Positions 55,080 to 64,000 of a stretch of 64,000 nucleotides of DNA are shown here, in pieces (position 1 is the first letter of the stretch; each line of letters starts with the position of its first letter). The translations under genes and the position numbers were made by a program. The DNA lies in NCBI GenBank assembly GCA_015143295.1, contig CM026570.1:27225250-27289249 (forward strand). Direction: 5' to 3'. Source of the stretch: Tetracentron sinense (Eukaryota; Streptophyta; Magnoliopsida; Trochodendrales; Trochodendraceae). The notes beneath the pieces are model-generated. The model saw only the letters and a list, made by a program, of their open reading frames with translations. It was not told where the DNA came from and ran no database searches.

Positions 55080-55985
55080 TCCGACACAGGAAAACTTGGA
55101 GGGTCAGCCAATAAGATCCCAGCAAGTTTCTCGAGTGTGTCTAGTCTTTCCACAATGCTCACGCTTCAACTTATCTTTGTCATTAGGAGGCCTATTCTTC
55201 CGAGGAGGGTATTTCCCACCCCATAGAGCACTAGAAGATGTGGCAAAGACGAGATGATCACTGGTCGGAGTAGGTATTATCGCCTTTTTCTTGCAATCCT
55301 CACCTTAGACTAGTGAATAAAATTGGTTCAAGGAAGAAAGCCCATTTTTCCCTAAAATCTGAACCCGGGTGACTTCAAAGTCCGGATTCAAACACGCTAA
55401 GAAGTCAAAAATTTTATTTTGTTCCACCTGTTTACTATGCCGATCTGTCTTTATCAGTGTTCCACTGGATGACCTGAAAGTAGTCCAACTCTTCCCAAAG
55501 ACCTTGAAGAGTGGAGTAGTAGGTAGATAGACTATTCTCCCCCTGACAAAGAGTAGCGATCTCTTGCCTCAACTGGTACACCCTAGTAATGTTTAGTCGT
55601 TGGGAATAGGTTCGAGTCGCCTTATCCCAGATCTCACTGTCTGATGAAACAAGAAACCTCTACTAACCGATGGTTGCATGGAATTCAACAGCTATGACAT
55701 AACCATAAGGTTCTCTTGCTCCCACTTGTCATATATCTCGACCTCAGTGGCCGGTTCTTTCACACGACTGGTCAAGTACCCTAATTTCCCTCTTCTGCCA
55801 ATATACATCTTAGTGAGTTGAGACCACTCAAGGAAGTTGGTGCCATCCAACTTAATGGTTGTGATTAGCGCACCAGGATTATCCCCATAGCTACTGGTGA
55901 TAGGTGTAATGATCGGATTGCTTGGAACCTTTGATGTCGGATCAGATACCCCTTCTGACAAACCATCATTGACAATTGTTGGCAC
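55080..55985 (-). pseudogene. copia gag (minus strand)
   Basis: ALITTIKLDGTNFLEWSQLT and GRRGKLGYLTSRVKEPATEV are the N-terminal copia gag; a disrupted remainder runs to the protease. Confidence 0.75.
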
Positions 55986-56618
55986 CTATGTATTCCAAAC
56001 AAATGAATAGCAAGAGGAAAAAAAATTATTTTGCACAAAACACCCCCAACCATAGAGTATACAGCCACAAAACAGCTCAAATTCCAAGGAGAAAACCTTT
56101 GTTACACTAGAAAATACCAAAGTTACACTCCATTATGGCAGCCAGCCATTATTTATCCCAAATAAAGCAATATGATTGAAATTAGAAGCAAAAGATGACC
56201 TACGGCCATACTCAGGATATTCCCACGTGAAGTCGTGGACACTAAAGTGTTCAAAAAAACTTCAAATCTGCTCCACAACGATTGAGATCGCTTCCATTTT
56301 AGAGAAGGAAATTTCGACCCAAATACAACTATCTTGGAGTTTCAAAAACACCCAAAAGCTTCGCACCAATCAGTTGAACTAAATCTGCCCTGTTTTTGAA
56401 TTTCTCAAAAAATTCTAAAGAACACGGTTATGGGTGCCAAAAAACTCACCATAAGATTCGATTAATGCCAAGGTATCATGCGGCATACCCATCTTCCATG
56501 GCCATGAAGAATAGCTTACGAGCACTATTCACGAAACACTGTTTACGAACACTGTTCATGAAAACTCCATTAAAAAGGAAAAAAAAAACAGGTTTTCCTT
56601 CCTGCTTTGATACCAACT

Positions 56619-56819
56619 TGAAGATGAAACCTAGAAGAGAAGATGGAGAGAGAGAGAGAGAGGAAGAAGACGTGTTGGGAAAAAACGTGATTAAAGAGAT
56701 TTCTTTTTAATCTCTAATCATTTTATATTATAATAACCCACCCTAATATGCATATTACAAATATACCCTTAATGAGAGATCCAGTGTATCACACCTACAT
56801 AATTAATCATATCTCAACA
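56619..56819 (-). repeat. 5' LTR of the minus-strand copia element
   Basis: Reads TGTTGAGATATGATTAATTA on the minus strand; pairs with 51474-51677. Confidence 0.88.
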
Positions 56820-56845
56820 TCCCAATAGATAGGAGGGATAGAAGT

Positions 56846-57949
56846 ATGGTTGTCAAGGCAACTTGAGACGAGTAGGCAACAGACCCCATGGATGCATGAA
56901 GCATCACCTGATAAACCTTTTGTTGCAAAAATCCTCCCAACATGAGATCACTGTATAAGGGGCCTTGCAGTTCATATAAATTGCAAAATCTCTATTGTCA
57001 AGATGTACATTGATAGAACCATCATTGGGACAATTCTAGGAATAATAAAGTGGGATTTCAAATGTTGGAACTACAAAAACGGAATTTTAAAAAAAAAGTA
57101 TACAATGACTGTCAAAAGGAGGGAGAGAGATGGATTAAAAATAGAAAAAAATAACAGTCTACAATGACAACTGAATATGAAAAAGAGGGGAAAGAGAGGA
57201 GGGAGAGTGTAGGATTAAATAAAAAAAATAGAAAAATAGCCCTATAGTTAATATGACGCCAAACAGGTGAGCGAGAAGAGAGGAGGAAGAGAAGAAGAGG
57301 CCGGACCTCTAACTCTCCTTTTCCTTCATTTTCTCGATTATACTCAAGAAAAATAATTAAAAACTTATAATAAGTAAAATATATTATTATGGGGTCTGCA
57401 ACTATTTAAATTATTAAAAAAAACTTTAAATATGAGTTTATAAGAGTTGTGGGGGTTCCTAAAAGAAATTTAAACCATTTAAAGGCTTTTTTTAGTCATT
57501 GGGCCACCAGAGCCCAGCTATATGCCTCGTTGTCTAAGTTTTTAACAACCATACAAAAAATAGATAGGGACTATATGGTTCACCCACAAACAAAGGGAGA
57601 GAAAGACCAATTAGTCAACCTATTGAGCGCGAGAGAGGAAGGGTTAACATGAGGGAAATGTACTTCACACCGTTCATCTCTTCTTTTGTCTATCTGCAAA
57701 CTTTTTTTTATTGGATATATAAACCCTAATATATTATATTGTAGAAGACATGAGAAGTACATAAAATAGCATGCTTTTTTGTTTATCAAACTACCATATT
57801 CAAATAAAATAATTTTTTTTATCCTTAAACAGTAATAATATCACATATATCAAAATTTTAATAATGACCGCCTACGCGACCAGTCACTGAGCTTAGCAGA
57901 GCGCCTGGTCGCATAGGCCACCGCCTAAGGCGACACTTTTCACAACTAT
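56846..57949. mobile_element. TIR element of a CGCCTAGGCG-type repeat family, copy 1 (1.1 kb)
   Basis: Left end ATGGTTGTCAAGGC; reversed right end ATAGTTGTGAAAAGTG. GGATAGAAGT is duplicated exactly (56836-56845 and 57950-57959), a length nearer Mutator (9-11) than hAT (8). Non-coding. Related copies occur at 59838 and 62650. Confidence 0.65.
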
Positions 57950-57959
57950 GGATAGAAGT

Positions 57960-58197
57960 CAAAGAGATATGAATCATACCTTTCATTGGAATGGTGGGTG
58001 CAAGCTTTTGAGTGATGATAATCTCTACTGCACTTGATAACAATATTTGCTTAGGGAAACATTCCCCCCTTAAGCAAGAAATGGTAAGATCTTCACCATT
58101 TTGTCCCCTTTTTACTTTCTCAAAATAGGTGGATTCCAGCTAATCGGAGAAGTGTCAAATGGACAACTTACTCTATCATATTTGTCCTCAACAGTCC
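57960..58197. other. Short stretch between insertions
   Basis: Probably part of the dispersed LINE; no domain recognised. Confidence 0.3.
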
Positions 58198-58460
58198 ATA
58201 GTGACAAAGTCGAGGTTCGGGAATAATTCAGCACAAGTCAAATTTGAAAAAATTCGAGAAAAATTTAGGAAAAATATATCCAAAAAATTGATTTGATAAC
58301 AAAATAAACAATTTACTTTGTCGAACTAAACGAAATATTGTAAAATTCGTGAAAAAATTGGGAATAATTCAACAAACCTAAAATTCGCGAATAATTCGAC
58401 GCACCTAAAATGCAAGAATAATTCACAGTTTTGCAAAAATTTGGAGAATTTTGTTACTAC
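58198..58460. mobile_element. Short relative of the 40.7 kb hAT-like element
   Basis: Left ATAGTGACAAAGTCGAGG and reversed right GTAGTAACAAAATTCTCC match the TIR of 40715-41648. GGGAATAATTC-type subterminal words are shared. 263 bp; no clean target duplication. Confidence 0.6.
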
Positions 58461-58900
58461 GCTCAGCACCCATGTAGATTGATTGCATGCTCATTTTTTT
58501 GATTTGCCATCACTATTAGCTAAAGGTATCGATGGGAAATTTTCTTCATTGACGAATCCTGCCACTGTATTGCTAGAGGCAGATTTCGTTTGGCTGGCTT
58601 GTATCCTAGAAAGAGAGTGCCTCCTCTGGAGAACCATCCCGAGAGCCCAATGCCCTAGAACATCCACTGATACTATGAACGGGGTGGCCCCTTCCATGTA
58701 TACTTGAGGTGAAAACTGATTTCATGACTTGGCTGATGAAGATGACCCAACCGAAACAGATTCTTTACCTTTGTCTCTCTGTGAAGCCCGAATGGATTTT
58801 GTTTATACTTCTGTGTATAGATCCATTGCATTCATACCTATTAATGACTCCACCACTGGAAAAATGGTGACACTTGAAAAATTGGAAACCATACTGTGCC
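58461..58900. other. Open-frame region interrupted by the next TIR element
   Basis: Open on the plus strand from 58729 (MADEDDPTETDSLPL, ARMDFVYTSVYRSIAFIPIN, LEKLETILCHMD) and, once the 58909-59475 element and one ATATGGAT are removed, continuing LGVEFLVILRRDPSLPESSF to TGA near 59640. The minus strand is also open in part. The strand and family are undecided; it may be the first ORF of the LINE whose endonuclease is at 42 kb. Confidence 0.25.
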
Positions 58901-58908
58901 ATATGGAT

Positions 58909-59475
58909 AGTGTAGTCAAGGCGTCTAGCCCCGGCTAGGAGAGGTGTTGCCTAAGCGACGCCCAAGCGTTGCCTAGGCGATAAATTTAATATAAATATAT
59001 ATATTATTATATATAACATCCAAAAGAACTCCACACCCACATTCCACAAAAACATAAAATAAAAAGTCTATTACAATCATTCATCACATAACCAAAGACA
59101 TGTTGACATAGTGGAGTATTAAACACTTCAAAATCTGGACCAAATACCCAAATTTGTGTCATTGTCCATGTATAATATTAGGTAGAACCCCCCTGTGATT
59201 GCCCGAGGGGTGGCAAATAGGCTCAGATTGCGTCGAAAATGATATTTTAAGTGAAAAAAAATGATATTTTTAGTGAAAAAAAATGATATTTTAGTGAAAA
59301 AAATGATTTAGAATCTTGTTACTTCTTCATTACATGTTTTTTTATTTTTTTTCCTATTTATTGGGATTTTTTTAAAGCAAAAAAAAAAAAAAAAAAATTA
59401 CTGGGTTCGACCGCCTAGAGGGCGCCTAGGCGGTTGAGGCCCAAAATCGCCTAGGCGACGCCTTGACTACACTGT
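58909..59475. mobile_element. TIR element, 8-bp target duplication ATATGGAT
   Basis: Left AGTGTAGTCAAGGCGTC; reversed right ACAGTGTAGTCAAGGCGTCG. ATATGGAT lies at 58901-58908 and 59476-59483. CGCCTAGGCG palindromes near both ends; AT-rich non-coding core with triplicated AAAATGATATTTT words (59240-59300). Confidence 0.72.
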
Positions 59476-59619
59476 ATATGGATCTCGGCGTGGAATTCCT
59501 TGTCATCCTTAGACGTGACCCTTCCCTACCTGAGTCTTCCTTCTCGGACATCTCTCCTACCATGCCTCTAAATAGCTTGTTGAGAATGCCATTTTGCCCC
59601 TCCTCCCCAGTTCAGCCTT

Positions 59620-59838
59620 CTAGATTAAAGGACAAATGTTGAAAGGATCTTCACTAACTTCAGAAGAGGAGTATGACACTTTAGGAAATAAGAGGTGCCT
59701 TCTTTTGCTTGAGCTACCAACACTATCGTCGCTACTGGAGCTGATGGCGTCGAAACCGGTCTTGACTTTGGAGGTTCTCCCCTCATCTTTGCTCTCTATT
59801 GCAAGGTAAGGGTTTACTAGTATTTTTTGGTTAATCAT
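59620..59838 (-). pseudogene. Possible LINE ORF1 C-terminal fragment
   Basis: VNPYLAIESKDEGRTSKVKT, FDAISSSSDDSVGSSSKRR: a Ser-rich, basic-ended stretch of the kind found after the zinc knuckle in plant L1-type ORF1 proteins. It lies on the same strand as, and upstream of, the endonuclease at 42 kb, with only insertions between, so one LINE could have spanned both. Similarity is from memory and weak. Confidence 0.35.
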
Positions 59839-60510
59839 GCATGGTTATCAAGGCAACAAACCCCATTGACGCTGAGGCGTCGCCTAAAGCAATCGAGGCG
59901 TCACCTGATAAATCCCCCCACTATTAGATCTATAGGCCATGTAATTTGTATAAATTGTAAAATCTTTATTGTCAAGATGCACTTTGATAAAATCAAACTT
60001 GGAGACAGCTTTATGAATAATAAAGGAGAATTTTAAGTGCTTGGAATTTAAAAAAAAAAAGGCTACAATGACGGTTGAAAGGGGGGAGGAACAATAAGGG
60101 ATAAAAAAACAAAAAAATAATATTCCACAATGACAACCAAACAAAAGAGAGGGAAAGATGGGGGAGAGTGTGGGACTAAATAAAAAATTCATAAAAAATA
60201 ACCTAACAGTCAGCTGTAATGTTGAATAAGTAGGGAGAGAGAGATAGAAGAGGAGGAGAAAAAAAGGTTGTACCACTTCTTCTCCTTTGTTTCTTCTTCT
60301 CGATTAGGACAAAAAAAAAGTAATATAAAAAATATACAAAGTAAAATATATATAATTATGAGGCATACACTTATTTAAATTACTAAAAAAATACTTAATT
60401 TTTGAGAATTTTGGAGGTCCTATAGGGACTTACGGGCATTTAAAGGTCTTTTTTTGTTATTAAGTCGTCCAAGCCTAGTTGTGCACCTGGTCGCTTAGGC
60501 AATGCAAAAC
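59838..60510. repeat. CGCCTAGGCG-type repeat family, copy 2 (right end lost)
   Basis: GGTTATCAAGGCAAC, GCACTTTGATAAAATC, GGCTACAATGACGGTTGA and a GAGAGA-rich block follow the same order as copy 1. The right TIR is missing. Confidence 0.6.
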
Positions 60511-61061
60511 AAATTTATCGAGTAGTTATTCAGTGATTTGGATTTAAATAGCAATGGTAGCACTTTGCCTTTGACATGGTCATGAGATGCCTTCGAGCAT
60601 TAATTTTTATCCAAAGAGTCCGATTACAACCCTGAGGTTGCCACGTGTCCCTATTGCCAAATCTTAACTGCGTTTAAGATTCACCCACTCCTAGGGTTCA
60701 CCCACCTATCCTTAGTTTTTAGAAAAAAAATATTGAAAATTTTGTAACCCTAGGAGTTAGTGAATTTTAACTAGGAAGGTGGTAGAGAATATTGGATGCA
60801 TTTAGATGACCGGTCAAAGGAGTCTGAGCTCAAGACTCTGGGGAAGATGACAGTCTTTCTGACATTTGACTTGTATTTATACACTTGATGTATATTTGTT
60901 TACAATCTATAGTTTTACACTTTTACTGTTCATGGAATCAGTTTTTGAATGATTACTTATTCTGTATTTATCCATTCCTGGCAATGCGAAATACTGAATT
61001 TCTATATACTTTTTGTGATTTATTTGCCTATTTCAATATACCATTGTAAAAGTAGGAGAAA
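60511..61061. other. Intergenic stretch with a fold-back sequence
   Basis: No gene seen. TTAAGATTCACCCACTCC plus TAGGGTT (about 60676-60700) is imperfectly complementary to AACCCTAGGAGTTAGTGAAT plus TTTAACTAGG (about 60746-60775), making a stem of about 28 bp. Confidence 0.45.
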
Positions 61062-62632
61062 ATGTTTAATTTGAGTAGAAGACAGCGGAAGGGTGGCCAG
61101 TCTTCTTCCCAGGCTGGGCCAACCCAGGCTCAGGTTGTGCCAGCCCAGTCTGTACCAGAGATTTCAGCAGGTAAATCTCATATGATACTTCCTTTACTTA
61201 GAATTTGAAATCAATAAAGATCAACAACTTGTAATTTGCAGACCCAATATATTCAGTAATTACTTCTTTTGTATTTCTACATGTATATATATATTGTACA
61301 ACTCCAGCACAGCACAGATGGACCAGGGGTCCGAGCAGGCTGCCGCCCCCACCACATATTGGATGCACTGCCATGTCTGTTAGCTTGTTGGGATAGCCCG
61401 TCAATGCACCCGCGACTGTGTTGACATGGTTTATTAGGGTCTTGGCCAAGGATGGGGATGTCATCCCATTGACATACCATGACTGGTGGCAGATCCCAGA
61501 CGAGCTGATACAAGCCATGTTGGATAGAAATCTGGTAAGACAACTTGTCCACAAAGAAATTCAACTAAACTATTACAGATTGAGTACTCTGAAATATATC
61601 GCTTAATTGTAATTATTTTGTTGTAGACTTTTTTGATATCCCAGATCCGCATACGAGGGATTGGGTTATTAAGAAATGTGACAAGTTGTGGAAAGCGTGA
61701 AGGAAAAGGTTTTACGACACCTTCTACGATCCTGAGCTCCCGCTAGAGGTGCAATACGCACGTGTAGATAATAGGGTAACTCCATCCCAGTGGAGAGGGC
61801 TCGTGGAACATTGGAGGACGGAGGAGGCCCAAGTATGAACATTGGTGAACTTAATTCCTCAGTAGTCAATTTTTTTTATTTATATCAATACTGGCACACT
61901 AGTAACTAAATTCATTATTTCATAATAGGCTATTAGTGCCAAAAATAAGGAGAATAGATCGAAGCTTCATGTCCCACACAGCAGGGATGAGGGCTTACGC
62001 ACCCAATACATGGCGGTTGAGGTATATGTAATTAAATAATTCTTTTTATGTATTCAATTAATGCATTCCATACTACTTCTGTTGTAAAGTTATTAATCAT
62101 CATTACTTTTTTCATGAGGATAGCAAGCCAGAATCCTGAGGGGTAGAGTCGGACTGGATGCATATGTTCAGGATCATCCATACACGTAGGGATGGGTCTT
62201 TTTGTCATAAACTAGAACTCACAATATGTATTTTTTTTACTGCTTAATCTAAATTGAATTATTGACTATAACTACAGACACAGATGGACCAGCTTGTGAG
62301 TGAGCATCATGAGGGCAGTGGTAGTAGCACTGCCCAAAACGAGGCATTCACCAGGTAATGGGTCCAGACAGACACGGGCGTGTCCACACACATATGGATT
62401 GGGTGTTTCTCCTGCACAGTTCTGTGCTCCTGATGTGGATCACTGGATGATGAGGAGGGCAGAGGAGGCAGAGTCTACGAACCAGGCTGTTTTGGCTCGC
62501 CAAGTGGCTATAGAGGCTCAGATAGGTGATATGAATAAGTCCTTCATGGCCCTTTCAGATTTATTCCGGACAAAGTGTTCGGATCAATCGTTCACAACCT
62601 TCCCCACACCACCATCTCAGTGGCAATCCTAG
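61062..62632 (+). pseudogene. En/Spm-type plant transposase-associated gene (Transposase_24-like), broken
   Basis: Likely exons with GT/AG ends: 61062-61170 (MFNLSRRQRKGGQSSSQAGP), 61308-61534 (TWFIRVLAKDGDVIPLTYHD, WWQIPDELIQAMLDRN), 61627-61832 (DPHTRDWVIKKCDKLWKA, stop, RKRFYDTFYD, TPSQWRGLVEHWRTEEAQ), 61929-62021 (AISAKNKENRSKLHVPHSRD), about 62124-62190 (GRVGLDAYVQDHPYT) and 62278-62632 (GPDRHGR-like, YGLGVSPAQFCAPDVDHWMM, coiled Q/A-rich tail). The block W-x-x-L-V-x-x-W...E-N-R-x-K-x-x-V-P-H is diagnostic of the family carried by CACTA (En/Spm) transposons. A TGA at 61698-61700 and a frameshift near 62345 break it. CACTA termini were not found in the window. Confidence 0.7.
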
Positions 62633-62644
62633 AATCCCGATGCA

Positions 62645-64000
62645 ACCCAGCCATAGTTGTCAAGGTGACCAGGTGAAAGGGTTTCGGTTGCCCCCGTTAC
62701 CCGATACCGTATCTTTACACTGTTTTTCCGAAAAAAATACGTATCGCTTGAAACCGTTACGCATCGGGTGATACGCCCGATAAGTAACGGTTTCAATCGT
62801 AGGATTCTTTCGCGATTTTAACGTTATAAAGGGTATCGAAAATCCCTAAACTCATTTTAAAACCTCATCTTTGTTTCCTCTCTTTTTCTCTACCTATTCT
62901 TACACTTTTTTTCATAAAATCATTTTGTTTTTTTGTTAATTAACAACTTGATTTGGGGTTTAATTAATTGATTTGAAGGAATATATGGCAAGTTCTTCAT
63001 TTCGGGAATATTTCAACCATCGACCTAGCTAATTTCCTTATTTCTAAATTTAAACTTCATATTGGCATTAGAAGTATCTTGTTACTCATTTATTACAAGT
63101 TTTTTATTTTAATTTTTTTATTGGGATTTTTTTAAGCAAAAAAGAAAAAAAATAAATGGCTGAAACCGTTAGGTAATGGCGTTACGTAACGGTTTCGGCC
63201 GTGTCCAATACGGTGTCCGAAATCGCATTTTTAAACCTCGGCAGACCCTATGGACGCCTAGGCGGTAGCCTAAGGCGCCTAGGGCATCGCCTGAAGAACT
63301 TTTTGTTGCATAAATTTTCCCTAATATGAGATTTATGTATGATACATTTTCTTTTATAAGAAACCCTACATTCATATAAATTACACCATTGTTAAGATGC
63401 ACTTTGATAGAATCATTGTTAGAGATAGTTCTAAGAATAATAAAATAAGATTTCAAGTGTTGAAAAAAATTGGAATAAAAATTAAGTCTATAATGACTAC
63501 TGAAAGAGGGGAGATAAAGGGATTGTGAGGGATAAAAAATAAGCAGCCCAACAAAAGAGAGAGAGAGAAAGAGAGAGGAAGGAGAGGGGAGAGGAGGGGG
63601 AGAGGGATATGTCGTACCTCATACTCTCATTTCTTTCTTTTTCTCGATTATACTCAGGAATAGTAATAAAAATAATATTAATAAGTAAATTTATAACTAT
63701 AGAGTCTACACTTATTTAAATTCTAAAAGACCTCTTTAAATATGAGTTTATGAGAGTTTTGGGGGTCCTAGAAAGAATTTGGGGCATTTAAAGGCTCTTA
63801 ATTTGTTATTGGGCCACCTGAGCTAGCTGTAATTTAGCAACCATGAAAAATAAAAAAAATTAAGACTATCCATCTACCCATAAGCAGAGGGAGAGAAACC
63901 AATTGGCCCACCCATTGAGAGAGAGAACAAGTTAACATGAGTGAAACATGCTTTACACCGTTCGTCTCTTCTTTCTTCTTCTATCTGCAAACTTTTTTTG
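62645..64000. repeat. CGCCTAGGCG-type repeat family, copy 3, with a nested GAAACCGTTAC-rich element
   Basis: ATAGTTGTCAAGG at 62652 is the left end. The internal sequence resumes at about 63235 (GACCCTATGGACGCCTAGG) and parallels copy 1 to the window edge. Between them lies an AT-rich insert with GAAACCGTTAC in both orientations (about 62752, 62786, 63163, 63189) and a GTAACGGTTTCGG palindrome near its right end, possibly another TIR element. It shares TTTATTGGGATTTTTTTAA with the 58909 element. Copy 3 runs off the right edge. Confidence 0.5.

Larger units (their letters stand above)
51474..56819 (-). mobile_element. Ty1/copia retrotransposon on the minus strand, degenerate
   Basis: LTRs at 51474-51677 and 56619-56819, a primer site TGGTATCAAAGC read on the minus strand (56604-56615), a polypurine tract beside the left LTR (51678-51690), and gag-PR-IN-RT-RNaseH order from right to left. 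No target duplication is seen (ATAAT on the left, TCCCA on the right), so one end may have been rearranged. Nearby, ACTTCTATCC (42806-42815) and its reverse complement GGATAGAAGT (56836-56845) flank the whole TR-GAG plus copia block. Multiple stops and frameshifts make it inactive. Confidence 0.92.

Overview
The window is nuclear DNA of a flowering plant. The evidence is an intact intron-less DYW-type pentatricopeptide (PPR) gene, remnants of a plant UDP-glycosyltransferase and of a ZFN1-type CCCH zinc-finger gene, Ty1/copia and Ty3/gypsy elements primed by initiator tRNA-Met, an L1-type LINE, a tRNA-like SINE, a Helitron-like insert, several hAT/Mutator-like inserts and an En/Spm-associated (Transposase_24-like) gene. 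Base composition is AT-rich and simple repeats are common. I cannot name the species.

Layout. 0-5 kb is the only clearly genic part: a UGT pseudogene at the left edge (minus strand), one exon of a broken ZFN gene (1.8 kb) and the intact PPR-DYW gene (2096-4444). 5-17 kb is repeat-rich: a LINE tail, two long LTR-like insertions (8202-10663 minus; 11932-14788 plus) and a hAT-like insert with a GC-rich hexamer array (16106-16787). 17.5-27.6 kb is one old copia element whose reverse transcriptase is interrupted by two further LTR-like insertions, 54 bp apart and in opposite orientation. 27.6-40 kb holds the last exon of the ZFN gene (30409-30683), AT-rich DNA, a fresh SINE, a Helitron-like element, coding-like AT-rich exons of unknown identity and an element with long inverted repeats. 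40.7-59.8 kb is a stack of insertions around an L1-type LINE on the minus strand: hAT, a gag-only gypsy (TR-GAG type) with 3.5-3.65 kb LTRs, a minus-strand copia and several small terminal-inverted-repeat elements. 60-64 kb has an En/Spm-type transposase-associated pseudogene and more copies of a CGCCTAGGCG-type repeat.

The observation I rate highest is shared by four independent insertions (8.2, 11.9, 21.2 and 23.1 kb). All have TG...CA ends, terminal inverted TGTARCG-type motifs and 5-bp target duplications (three exact, one with one mismatch), so they read as solo LTRs of one gypsy-like superfamily. Each carries, about 43-58 bp upstream of a TATA box, an array of palindromes with the core CGATCGATCG. 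The palindrome arms differ between elements but remain self-complementary within an element. Each also has a short acidic reading frame (core W-V-E-E-E-Y) near its 3' end. I do not recognise this promoter architecture from described plant LTR families.
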